From the NCBI GenBank assembly GCA_900754715.1, contig CAAEDX010000207.1:1-13004 (forward strand): 13,004 bases of DNA, in the 5' to 3' direction. A program made the translations under genes and the position numbers. How positions within the stretch are numbered: position 1 is the stretch's first letter; every line of letters starts with the position of its first letter. The stretch is from Erysipelotrichaceae bacterium. GTDB lineage: Bacteria > Bacillota_I > Bacilli_A > Erysipelotrichales > Erysipelotrichaceae. The notes under the pieces were generated by a model. The model was not told where the DNA came from, did no database searches, and saw only the letters and a program-made list of their open reading frames with translations. Shown one piece after another: positions 1-6,766 of this stretch.

Positions 1-504
1 GCGCTGGAGACCGCCTGCCGCTATCTTTGCGATCTGTACGCGATGGAGCGACAGATCGATCCGAAGGAATACCGCCTGCTGCGCTTCGGCGTATTGCGCT
101 CTGGCACGATCCGCAACGTGGTGAGCGACCATGCGCGCATGGAAGGGACGATGCGCGCATGCCGGGATGAAGTCTACGACCATATGCGCGCTCAGCTCAG
201 CGTGATCGCCAAACGATATGCGCCGGCACAGTTTTCCTTTTCCTTCAGCGAAGGCTATCCGGCGCTCATCAACAGCCCTCTGCTTGTCGATCAGGCGCTG
301 CAGGCCCTTCCGGACATGATATTGCTCGATGAGCCGCAGCTGATCACCGAAGATTTTTCCTGGTATCTGCAGCATGTGCCCGGCACGTTCATGCTGCTGG
401 GAACCGGCACCGGCATTCCGCTGCACAATGACCATTTTGACTTTGATGAGCACATCCTGATGCGCGGCATCGACGCCTTCCTCAAGCTGAGCAGGCTGAA
501 CTGA
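1..504 (+). CDS. M20D-family amidohydrolase/metallopeptidase, C-terminal part (5' end outside window)
   Basis: The frame is open from base 1 and ends at TGA 502-504, giving 167 residues. Full M20D enzymes have roughly 380-400, so more than half, including the first metal ligands, lies upstream. What remains matches the family's lid/dimerisation domain (SGTIRNVVSDHARMEGTMR, about residues 34-52) and the end of the catalytic domain. The latter has an EDFSWYLQHVPGTF segment near residue 117 and PLHNDHFDFDE near 140, whose His is the usual C-terminal metal ligand. Family members are cytoplasmic zinc or manganese enzymes that hydrolyse N-acyl amino acids such as hippurate, N-acetyl amino acids or N-acetyl-diaminopimelate. 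The substrate cannot be told from this fragment. It lies beside an arginine operon, but ArgE belongs to a different M20 branch and ArgJ makes it unnecessary. The next gene on the strand starts 55 bases downstream with its own promoter. Confidence 0.88.
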   Translation, partial: ALETACRYLCDLYAMERQIDPKEYRLLRFGVLRSGTIRNVVSDHARMEGTMRACRDEVYDHMRAQLSVIAKRYAPAQFSFSFSEGYPALINSPLLVDQALQALPDMILLDEPQLITEDFSWYLQHVPGTFMLLGTGTGIPLHNDHFDFDEHILMRGIDAFLKLSRLN

Positions 505-510
505 TATTTA

Positions 511-539
511 TTTACCATGTCCCCGTTTTCTGCTATGAT
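511..539 (+). promoter_or_regulatory. Sigma-A-like promoter of the AIM24-family gene
   Basis: TTTACC at 511-516 (4 of 6 matches to TTGACA) is followed by a 17-base spacer and TATGAT at 534-539 (5 of 6 matches to TATAAT). Transcription would be expected to start near 546. That is at the edge of the AAGGAGG ribosome binding site (546-552), so the 5' leader would be only about 14 bases. The site lies in the 55-base gap after the M20D stop. Read-through from the M20D gene is also possible because no terminator is visible in the gap. Confidence 0.55.
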
Positions 540-559
540 GAAGGCAAGGAGGAGAGAGA

Positions 560-1264
560 ATGAAATACAATATTGCAGGCGATAACGACTGTCCGCTTGT
601 CCAGATCCAGCTTCAGGCCGGTGAGACCGTGCGCATCGAGCGCGGATGCATGGCCTATATGTCAGATGTCAAGCTGGAAGGCAAGATGAATTCAAGCAAG
701 AAAGGGATCGGCGGCATGTTCAGCGCGATCGGCAGATCGCTGACCAGCGGCGAATCCGTGTTCATCACAGAAGCGAGCGGAACGAGCGACCACGGACGAC
801 TGGGCATCGCGCCCGCAGTGCCTGGCAAGATCGTCTGCCTCAGCGTAAATGACACGCGTCAATACCGGCTGAATACCGGTGCCTTTCTGGCCTGTGACCA
901 CTCAGTACAGTATGTCATGAAACGGCAGGATATCGGCAAGGCATTCTTCGGCGGCACCGGCGGCCTGTTCGTCATGGAGACCCAGGGCGAAGGCGACGTG
1001 CTCATCGCTGCGTTTGGCGACATCCTGGAACTGGAAGTTGCACAAGGCAGCCCGATCACGATCGACAACGAGCATGTGGTCGCCTGGGATGCTTCGCTCG
1101 ATTATGCTATCCGGGTCGCTTCCGGCACCTTCGGCTTCACCTCTGGCGAAGGGCTGGTCAATGAATTCACCGGAAACGGCAAGGTCTACATCCAGACCAG
1201 AAATGTCCATAATCTCGCTGACGCTCTGCGTCCGTTCTTCCCTAGCAGCAGCAGTAATTCCTAA
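560..1264 (+). CDS. AIM24/TIGR00266-family protein
   Basis: This 234-residue protein starts at ATG 560 behind a strong AAGGAGGAG site (546-554). It has the layout of the bacterial AIM24/TIGR00266 family: a beta-strand-rich body with an early ERGCMAYMSDVKLEG segment (about residues 27-41). A glycine-rich stretch follows around 49-65 (KKGIGGMFSAIGRSLTSGES), then GKAFFGGTGGLFVMETQGEGDVLIAAFGD around 126-154. Near the C-terminus is a GLVNEFTGNGKVYIQTRN segment. I see no signal peptide or membrane helix, so it is probably cytosolic. The fold is a double beta-roll; the yeast namesake is a mitochondrial membrane-organisation factor, but the biochemical role of the bacterial proteins is not established. 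Length is usual for the family. It is probably monocistronic, with its own promoter and a terminator directly at its stop codon. It converges on the arginine operon and has no evident functional tie to it. Confidence 0.9.
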   Translation: MKYNIAGDNDCPLVQIQLQAGETVRIERGCMAYMSDVKLEGKMNSSKKGIGGMFSAIGRSLTSGESVFITEASGTSDHGRLGIAPAVPGKIVCLSVNDTRQYRLNTGAFLACDHSVQYVMKRQDIGKAFFGGTGGLFVMETQGEGDVLIAAFGDILELEVAQGSPITIDNEHVVAWDASLDYAIRVASGTFGFTSGEGLVNEFTGNGKVYIQTRNVHNLADALRPFFPSSSSNS

Positions 1265-1301
1265 AAAACAGAGACGTGCACGTACACGTCCCTGTTTTTT
1301 T
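1263..1301. terminator. Bidirectional intrinsic terminator between converging genes
   Basis: A six-A tract (1263-1268), a stem with arms 1269-1278 and 1285-1294, a six-base loop and a seven-T tract (1295-1301) form a Rho-independent terminator readable from both strands. The stem has one A-C mismatch (1272/1291). The A and T tracts can pair and extend it. It starts inside the TAA stop of the AIM24-family gene and its last base is also the last base of the ACT-domain gene's stop. Each operon therefore ends immediately at its stop codon. Confidence 0.85.
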
Positions 1302-1681
1302 CATTTTATAGCATATCCTGCCGCACGCAGCGCCTGCTGCGCCTGATCACACTGTTCGGCACTGACCAGGATATGATCGGTATCATAAGTGGAAATCGCA
1401 AAGATCGCGATCCCGGCATCGGCAAGCACTGCGCTGAGGTCCGCAAGGATGCCCACCAGGCTGAACTCGAGCATGCCCTGGATGCGGAAGCAGCGCCAGT
1501 CGCGCTCGATCTTTATCGCGTTTTCCGGCACATCTTGCTCGCGACAGACCAGCGAACATTCCGTGTCAGTATGCCTGGCAAAGCAGTATGGCTGGTGCCA
1601 GTCCACTTGCGCCAGATCGTTCACTTTGCATACGGCAAAGGTTTCCGGAAGCAGTTCCAGATGGAGCTGACAGCGCTCCAT
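1301..1681 (-). CDS. ACT-domain protein of COG3603/ACT_7 type, last gene of the arginine operon
   Basis: The protein has 126 residues. The chosen ATG (1681-1679) lies one base beyond the argF stop (TGA-G-ATG), which implies translational coupling; a longer frame upstream only runs through argF out of frame. The N-terminal half (about 1-60) has a beta-rich region ending CSLVCREQDVPENAIKIERDW. The C-terminal half is a recognisable ACT domain (about 64-126): FRIQGMLEFSLVGILADLSAVLADAGIAIFAISTYDTDHILV. The STYDTD motif and this overall pattern are typical of COG3603 (ACT_7), small proteins with two ACT-like modules and no catalytic domain. ACT domains usually bind amino acids and regulate a partner. 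Animal CASTOR1, a cytosolic arginine sensor, carries ACT_7-type domains. The function of this bacterial protein is unknown. Its place at the end of a complete arginine operon suggests arginine sensing or feedback, which is inference only. Confidence 0.88.
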   Translation of the reverse strand: MERCQLHLELLPETFAVCKVNDLAQVDWHQPYCFARHTDTECSLVCREQDVPENAIKIERDWRCFRIQGMLEFSLVGILADLSAVLADAGIAIFAISTYDTDHILVSAEQCDQAQQALRAAGYAIK

Positions 1682-1682
1682 C

Positions 1683-2588
1683 TCAGTCTTGCAGCAGCTT
1701 GACCATGACGGCCTTCTGCGCGTGCAGACGGTTTTCCGCTTCTTCGAAGATCTCATCGGCATGTGCCTCAAAGAGCTCCTCGGTGATCTCCTGGCCACGG
1801 TAAGCCGGCAGGCAATGCTGTACCATCGCGTTCGGCTTGGCCAGCTTCATGAGCTCATCATTGACCTGATAGCCGGCGAACGCCTTCTGGCGCACTTCTT
1901 TCTCACTTTCCACGCCCATGCTCGCCCATGTATCGGTGATCACAACATCAGCGTCCTGTATCGCTTCCTTCGGGTCATTGGTAAAATGGAAAGCCTCATG
2001 TTCGCTGGCAAACGCCATGACGCTTTCATCCGGCTCATAGCCTTTTGGTGTAGCGACGCTCACTTGCATACCGACTTTCAGACCGCCGACGATCAGCGAA
2101 TTTGCCATATTGTCGCCATCACCGATATAACACATCTTCAGTCCTTCCAATACACTGTATTTTTCCCGAATGGTCATCAGATCCGCAAGCACCTGGCAAG
2201 GATGACTGAAATCGGTCAGCCCATTGATGATCGGGACAGAACCGTATTTGGCCAGATCCTCTACTTCTTTCTGATCGAAGGTACGGATCATGATGCAGTC
2301 CAGATAACGGGACAGCACTCGTGCCGTATCCTGCACTGGCTCGCCTCTGCCGATCTGCAAGTCACGGCTGGAGAGGAACAGCGGCTGCATGCCCAGCTGG
2401 AACGCGCCGGTCTCAAAGGAGACACGCGTACGTGTGCTTGATTTCTGGAAGATCAAGCCAATGGCCTTGCCTTCCAGCAGACGATGCGGGATGCCATGTT
2501 TCTTTTCATATTTGAGCTGATCTGCCAGATCGAGGATAGCGATGATCTCGGCCTTGGACAGATCCATCATCTTCAGTAAATGTTTCAT
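1683..2588 (-). CDS. argF: Ornithine carbamoyltransferase
   Basis: The enzyme joins ornithine and carbamoyl phosphate to give citrulline, the sixth step of arginine synthesis, in the cytoplasm as a trimer. It has 301 residues, normal for the family. The carbamoyl-phosphate motif STRTR is at 51-55 and HPCQ at 129-132. The ornithine loop DTWASMG is at 219-225, and HCLPAYRG at 258-265 contains the Cys that marks ornithine rather than aspartate transcarbamylases. The SMG loop also argues against N-acetylornithine or putrescine variants. The ATG overlaps the argD stop in an ATGA tetranucleotide (2588-2585), with a weak AGAGG site about seven bases upstream, so it is probably translated by coupling to argD. 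The ACT-domain gene follows one base after its stop. A catabolic role in an arginine deiminase pathway is unlikely, as no arcA or arcC lies nearby. Confidence 0.97.
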   Translation of the reverse strand: MKHLLKMMDLSKAEIIAILDLADQLKYEKKHGIPHRLLEGKAIGLIFQKSSTRTRVSFETGAFQLGMQPLFLSSRDLQIGRGEPVQDTARVLSRYLDCIMIRTFDQKEVEDLAKYGSVPIINGLTDFSHPCQVLADLMTIREKYSVLEGLKMCYIGDGDNMANSLIVGGLKVGMQVSVATPKGYEPDESVMAFASEHEAFHFTNDPKEAIQDADVVITDTWASMGVESEKEVRQKAFAGYQVNDELMKLAKPNAMVQHCLPAYRGQEITEELFEAHADEIFEEAENRLHAQKAVMVKLLQD

Positions 2589-3766
2589 TTGAATACCTCT
2601 TTCATGCAGGCAAGCGCCTGATCGATATCTTCTTTCGTAATGACCAGCGGCGGCAGCAGCCGGATCGTATCGGCCCCTGCTGTCAGCACGAGCACGCCTT
2701 TTTCCTGTAAGGCGCTGACATAGCCGGCACGCTGCTGCGGATCGACGCCGATGCCCAGCATCAGGCCCAGGCCTCGCACATCATGGATGGCAGGAGAATC
2801 CATCGCGAGCAGCTGTTCTCGGATATATTCCCCTTTTTCCTTGACTGACGCGAGGAACTGCGGGTCATTGACGATGGAGAGCACCGTCTGCGCCGCACGG
2901 CAGGCGAGCAAGTTGCCGCCGAAAGTCGAGCCATGCTGGCCAGCTTGCAGCGTATCCGCGCACTTTTCGCCGCACAAGATGGCGCCGATCGGGACACCGC
3001 CGCCCAGTCCCTTGGCCATGCTGACGATATCTGGCTCGATGCCGTACTGTTCATAACAAAACAGCGTACCGGTGCGGCCGATGCCGGTCTGCACCTCATC
3101 CACACAGACCAGGATATCATGTGCCTTGCAATAAGCACTGACCTGCTGCACGAATGTCTTATCCAATGGCAGCACGCCGCCCTCGCCCTGGATCATCTCC
3201 ATGATCACGGCACATACATGATCATCCGTGTGGGCCTTGAATTCCTCTGCATTGCCGGCATCGACATAGTCGAACCCTTCCGGCAGCGGATAAAAATACT
3301 GATGAAACTTATCCTGACCGGTCGCCATCAGCGTCGTCATGGTCCGGCCATGAAAAGACTGCCGCAGCGTGATGATCTTATAACGGTCCTTGCCATAATG
3401 ATCAGAAGAGTACTTGCGCGCGGTCTTGATCATCGCTTCATTGGCCTCTGCGCCCGAGTTGGCAAAGAAGACACGGGCTAGACCGGTGGCCTTCACCAGC
3501 TCTTCGGCTGTTTTTGCCATCGGCTCGCTGTAAAACAGGTTCGAGCAATGCATGAGCTTCTGTGCCTGATCGCTGATTGCCGCGCTGAGCGCAGGATGAT
3601 GATAGCCAAGGCAGCTCACGCCGATGCCAGATGTCAGGTCGATGTACTCCTTGCCTTCGCTGTCGCGCAGACGAGCGCCTTCCCCGCTGACCAAAGCGAT
3701 CTCATTGCGTCCGTATGTCTGCATCACATATCGTTTTTCCAATGCGCGTATTTCTTCAAAATGCAT
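2585..3766 (-). CDS. argD: Acetylornithine aminotransferase (PLP enzyme)
   Basis: It transfers an amino group from glutamate to N-acetylglutamate semialdehyde, giving N-acetylornithine. The 393-residue protein is a class-III fold-type-I aminotransferase. SGAEANE (104-110) is the phosphate-binding turn, and SFHGRT (137-142) follows. DEVQTGIGRTG (223-233) holds the Asp that contacts the PLP ring nitrogen, and SMAKGLGGGVPIGA (249-262) carries the Schiff-base Lys252. HGSTFGGN (278-285) completes the set. These segments fit ArgD better than GABA or ornithine aminotransferases, and the operon settles the assignment. The start is ATG 3766 behind a strong AAGGAGG site (3774-3780). The 17-base gap after argB is the longest inside the operon. 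Its stop overlaps the argF start by four bases. It could also serve as succinyldiaminopimelate aminotransferase, as some ArgD enzymes do, but nothing here shows it. Confidence 0.97.
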   Translation of the reverse strand: MHFEEIRALEKRYVMQTYGRNEIALVSGEGARLRDSEGKEYIDLTSGIGVSCLGYHHPALSAAISDQAQKLMHCSNLFYSEPMAKTAEELVKATGLARVFFANSGAEANEAMIKTARKYSSDHYGKDRYKIITLRQSFHGRTMTTLMATGQDKFHQYFYPLPEGFDYVDAGNAEEFKAHTDDHVCAVIMEMIQGEGGVLPLDKTFVQQVSAYCKAHDILVCVDEVQTGIGRTGTLFCYEQYGIEPDIVSMAKGLGGGVPIGAILCGEKCADTLQAGQHGSTFGGNLLACRAAQTVLSIVNDPQFLASVKEKGEYIREQLLAMDSPAIHDVRGLGLMLGIGVDPQQRAGYVSALQEKGVLVLTAGADTIRLLPPLVITKEDIDQALACMKEVFK

Positions 3767-3783
3767 ACCGGTCCCTCCTTTTC

Positions 3784-4641
3784 CTAATAGAATACCGTGC
3801 CGATGCCCTCATTGCTGAGGATCTCGATCAAGATGGAATGCGGGATGCGCCCATCCTGAATATTCACCGTGTGCACGCCCTGGCGGATCGCCTCGACGCA
3901 GCACTGCACCTTGGGGATCATTCCGCCAGAGATCACGCCTTCCTTCATGAGTCCCGGCACCTGTGATACCTTGACTTCCCGGATGAGCGAATCTTCATCG
4001 TTGAAGTCCCGCATCAGTCCTTTGACATCCGTAAGCAGGATGAATTTTTTGGCATGCAGCGCGATGGCCAGCTTTTCTGCCGCGAAATCCGCATTGATAT
4101 TGTAATTCATGGTCTGGTCGATTCCTGCCGCAATGCTGGAAACGACCGGGATATACCCTTTTTCCAGCACATCGAAAACGATGTCCGGGTTTACACGCAC
4201 GATGTTGCCCACATTGCCATGTTCCTCATCGCGGCGCACTGCCTCAAACAAGCTGCCATCTACGCCGGCCAGCCCTACGCCGCGGCCGCCGGCCTTGCGC
4301 AGCAGCGAGACCAGGTTCTTGTTCACTTTTCCGCACAGGACCATCTGCACGATATCCATCGTCTCATCATCGGTGCAGCGCAGACCGTTGACAAACTGGC
4401 TCTGCTTGCCGACCTTGTCGAGCATCTCGCTGATCTCCGGCCCGCCGCCATGGACGAGCACGACCTTGATGCCGATCAGGTTGAGCAGCACGACATCCTT
4501 GATGACCGCTTCTTTGAGCTCTTCATTGATCATGGCATTGCCGCCATATTTGATGACGACGATCTCTCCCGCATATTGCTGGATATAAGGGAGCGCCTCG
4601 ACGAGGATCTGGGCCTTGATCTTGGCATCGATCCTGGTCAT
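3784..4641 (-). CDS. argB: Acetylglutamate kinase, probably arginine-inhibited
   Basis: It phosphorylates N-acetylglutamate with ATP, the usual control step of the cyclic arginine route. The 285-residue amino-acid-kinase fold shows KYGGNAM (31-37) with the phosphate-binding Lys31, and VHGGGPEIS (63-71). The substrate-binding NGLRCTD (85-91, Arg88) follows, then NYNINAD (179-185) and GGMIPK (239-244). Before the first strand it has the extra helix AQILVEALPYIQQYAGE (10-26). The C-terminus has the DGRIPHSILIEI...GIGT pattern. Both are marks of hexameric, arginine-inhibited kinases and are missing from the E. coli type. The ATG overlaps the argJ stop as ATGA (4641-4638), with a GGAG site about ten bases upstream. 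Feedback inhibition by arginine is inferred from these marks. Confidence 0.97.
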   Translation of the reverse strand: MTRIDAKIKAQILVEALPYIQQYAGEIVVIKYGGNAMINEELKEAVIKDVVLLNLIGIKVVLVHGGGPEISEMLDKVGKQSQFVNGLRCTDDETMDIVQMVLCGKVNKNLVSLLRKAGGRGVGLAGVDGSLFEAVRRDEEHGNVGNIVRVNPDIVFDVLEKGYIPVVSSIAAGIDQTMNYNINADFAAEKLAIALHAKKFILLTDVKGLMRDFNDEDSLIREVKVSQVPGLMKEGVISGGMIPKVQCCVEAIRQGVHTVNIQDGRIPHSILIEILSNEGIGTVFY

Positions 4642-5846
4642 GTGCGGTAATCTCCGTTGATCTTCACATAGTCGTAAGTGAGATCACAGCCCCAGCAAGT
4701 CGCCTGCGCATCACCCTGATGCACATCGGCACAGATCTCCACATGGTCTTCGGAAAGGATCTTCTTGGCCAGCTCCTCGTCAAACAACAGTCCTTTTCCG
4801 TTTTCACATACGGTGATCTCTCCGGCCGCGGAGGCAAAGGTCACGCTGACCGCTTCCGGGTCAAAGTCAGCGCCGGAATAGCCCATCGCGCAGAGCACTC
4901 TGCCCCAGTTGGCATCAGCGCCAAACATCGCCGCCTTGACCAGCGAAGAAGAACAGATGGACATTGCCAGCGTCTCCGCGCTCTGCTCATCAGCGGCATG
5001 CGTGACCGTACATGTCATCAGGCGGTCTGCGCCTTCTCCGTCTGCCGCGATCTTCTTGGCCAGCTCTTCCATGACATAGTGCAGTGCTTCTTCGAATACT
5101 GCGCTTTGTTCGTCTTCAGTTTCAAGCACGACATTGCCGGCCTGGCCATTGGCCATCACGATGCACATATCGTTGGTCGAAGTATCGCCATCGACGCTGA
5201 CCCGGTTAAAGGTGGTCTGCGTATTGCGGTACAAGAACTGCTGCAGCAGCTGTGCGCTGATGGCACAGTCAGTCGTGATGAACGCAAGCATCGTGCCCAT
5301 GTTGGGATGGATCATGCCTGATCCTTTGGCGATGCCGCCCAGATGACACGTTACGCCCCCGATCTCAAAGGAAACGGCAGCCATCTTTTCTTTCGTATCG
5401 GTCGTCAGGATCGCGCGGGCGCACAGCATATCGTTGTCCGCTGACAGCTCGATCTGATCTACGGCCTGTTCGATAAGCTCGATCGGCAGCTCCTGGCCGA
5501 TGACGCCGGTAGAAGCCACCAGCACATCATTGACGTCCATGCCCAGATAGCGAGCAGCCGCTTCACATTGGCGCACAGCATTGGCATGTCCGTTCACCGC
5601 ACAGGCATTGGCATTGCCGGAGTTAGCGATGATGGCCCTTGCCATATGATCGCCCAGATGGGCTTTGGTCACTTGCAGCGGATCAGCCTTTACCTTATTG
5701 CGCGTATAGACCGCTGCCGCCTGACACGGGGAAGAAGAGACGATGAGCGCCAGATCTTCCTTTGTCTTGGCTTTTCTGATCCCGCTGTGCACAGCGCCGG
5801 CCATAAAGCCGGCGGCGGCACAGACACCTCCCTGTATCACTTTCAT
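4638..5846 (-). CDS. argJ: Bifunctional glutamate N-acetyltransferase / ornithine acetyltransferase
   Basis: ArgJ moves the acetyl group from N-acetylornithine back to glutamate and, in bifunctional forms, also makes N-acetylglutamate from acetyl-CoA. No argA or argE is seen here, which fits the bifunctional form. The precursor has 402 residues from the chosen ATG. The self-cleavage motif KGSGMIHPNM-GT-ML lies at about 174-187. Cleavage would release a beta chain beginning at the nucleophile Thr185; the preceding residue is Gly184 where many family members have Ala. STGVIGQELP (about 112-121) is the family's oxyanion region. I chose ATG 5846 because AGAGG (5859-5855) sits eight bases upstream. 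A GTG at 5855, which overlaps the argC stop as GTGA, would add three residues but has no spaced ribosome binding site. The stop overlaps the argB start by four bases. Confidence 0.96.
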   Translation of the reverse strand: MKVIQGGVCAAAGFMAGAVHSGIRKAKTKEDLALIVSSSPCQAAAVYTRNKVKADPLQVTKAHLGDHMARAIIANSGNANACAVNGHANAVRQCEAAARYLGMDVNDVLVASTGVIGQELPIELIEQAVDQIELSADNDMLCARAILTTDTKEKMAAVSFEIGGVTCHLGGIAKGSGMIHPNMGTMLAFITTDCAISAQLLQQFLYRNTQTTFNRVSVDGDTSTNDMCIVMANGQAGNVVLETEDEQSAVFEEALHYVMEELAKKIAADGEGADRLMTCTVTHAADEQSAETLAMSICSSSLVKAAMFGADANWGRVLCAMGYSGADFDPEAVSVTFASAAGEITVCENGKGLLFDEELAKKILSEDHVEICADVHQGDAQATCWGCDLTYDYVKINGDYRT

Positions 5847-5851
5847 TTCAT

Positions 5852-6766
5852 TCACCTCTCTGTAAGGCTGAGCCCCGCATATGGATCGAGCCCCAGCATG
5901 ATGTTCATGTTCTGGATGGCCGCGCCGCAGGCTCCTTTGCCAAGGTTGTCAAACAGCGCGGTCACGATCGTCTGTTCCTTACGGCCGCAGACGACCAGTT
6001 CCAGATCATCTCTGCCCGCCATGGCATTGGCGCTGATGTTGCTCTCATCGCCAAACGGGTGCACATGCACGAGCCCTTTCTGATAAAACTTCGTCAATGC
6101 CGCATGCACTTGCGCGGCATCTGCCTCCAGCATGACGCTGGTCGCCATGCCGCGATAATAATCATCCACCACCGGACAGAACAGCGGGTCTTTTTGCAGA
6201 TGGCAGACCTTCTTCATCTCCGGCAGATGCTTATGGGTCAAAGACAGGCCATACAGCCGGGGCGCAAGCAGCGCTTCATCGTGACCCGCTTCATACTGCG
6301 CGATCATCTTCTTGCCGCCGCCGGAGTAGCCGGTCAGCGAATACGCCGTGATCGTGTCCGCCGGGGAAAGGATGCCCAGCTGAATGAGCGGATAGACGAT
6401 GGAGATGAAACCGGTCGCGTGACAGCCCGGATTGGCGACGCGCATGCTGGTGCGGATCGCGTTCAGGAAGGCTTCTCCCAGCTCGCTGAACCCATAGGCC
6501 CACTGCGGATCACAGCGGTGTGCGGTCGACGCGTCGATGACCTTCGTATGGGGATTTTCGATCAGCGTGACCGCTTCGATGGCTGCCGCATCCGGCAGGC
6601 ACAGAAACACCAGATCCGCGGCGTTCATGCATTTACGGCGCTCTGCCTCGTCCTTGCGCTTATCCTCATCGATCAGGATAAGATGGATGTCCTTGCGTGC
6701 GGACAGACGGCTAACGATTTCCAGACCGGTCGTTCCGGCCTGGCCGTCGATGTATATTTCAGGCAT
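5852..6766 (-). CDS. argC: N-acetyl-gamma-glutamyl-phosphate reductase, short (type 2) form
   Basis: It reduces N-acetylglutamyl phosphate with NADPH to the semialdehyde. The 304-residue protein begins with a GQAGTTGLEI nucleotide-binding turn (8-17). IDASTAHR is at 77-84 and the catalytic Cys115 lies in VANPGCHATG (110-119). SLTGYSGGGKKM (144-155) is followed by THKHLPEM (178-185), which supplies the active-site His. The GxAGTTGL start, the SGGGK motif and the shorter length point to the type 2 branch rather than the roughly 340-residue E. coli-like type. The start ATG 6766 lies inside the end of argH (eight-base overlap), with a GAGGAAG site about six bases upstream, also within argH. Five bases separate its stop from the argJ ATG. 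Confidence 0.96.
   Translation of the reverse strand: MPEIYIDGQAGTTGLEIVSRLSARKDIHLILIDEDKRKDEAERRKCMNAADLVFLCLPDAAAIEAVTLIENPHTKVIDASTAHRCDPQWAYGFSELGEAFLNAIRTSMRVANPGCHATGFISIVYPLIQLGILSPADTITAYSLTGYSGGGKKMIAQYEAGHDEALLAPRLYGLSLTHKHLPEMKKVCHLQKDPLFCPVVDDYYRGMATSVMLEADAAQVHAALTKFYQKGLVHVHPFGDESNISANAMAGRDDLELVVCGRKEQTIVTALFDNLGKGACGAAIQNMNIMLGLDPYAGLSLTER

Noticed and set aside
1..504. M20 protein as ArgE (acetylornithine deacetylase) belonging to the arginine pathway
   Set aside because: The EDFSWYLQHVPGTF and PLHNDHFDFDE segments are of the M20D branch, it is on the opposite strand behind a terminator, and ArgJ already recycles the acetyl group.
1682..1798. Longer ACT-domain protein starting at 1798
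   Set aside because: The extra 39 residues are an arginine- and serine-rich out-of-frame reading of argF without resemblance to the family.
1689..2441. Plus-strand 250-codon open frame, and other long frames opposite arg genes
   Set aside because: They lie antisense to well-supported enzymes and arise from the GC-rich codon bias. None shows a family motif or ribosome binding site.
5847..5855. GTG 5855 as the argJ start
   Set aside because: Its GTGA overlap with the argC stop is attractive, but there is no properly spaced ribosome binding site. AGAGG is well placed for ATG 5846.
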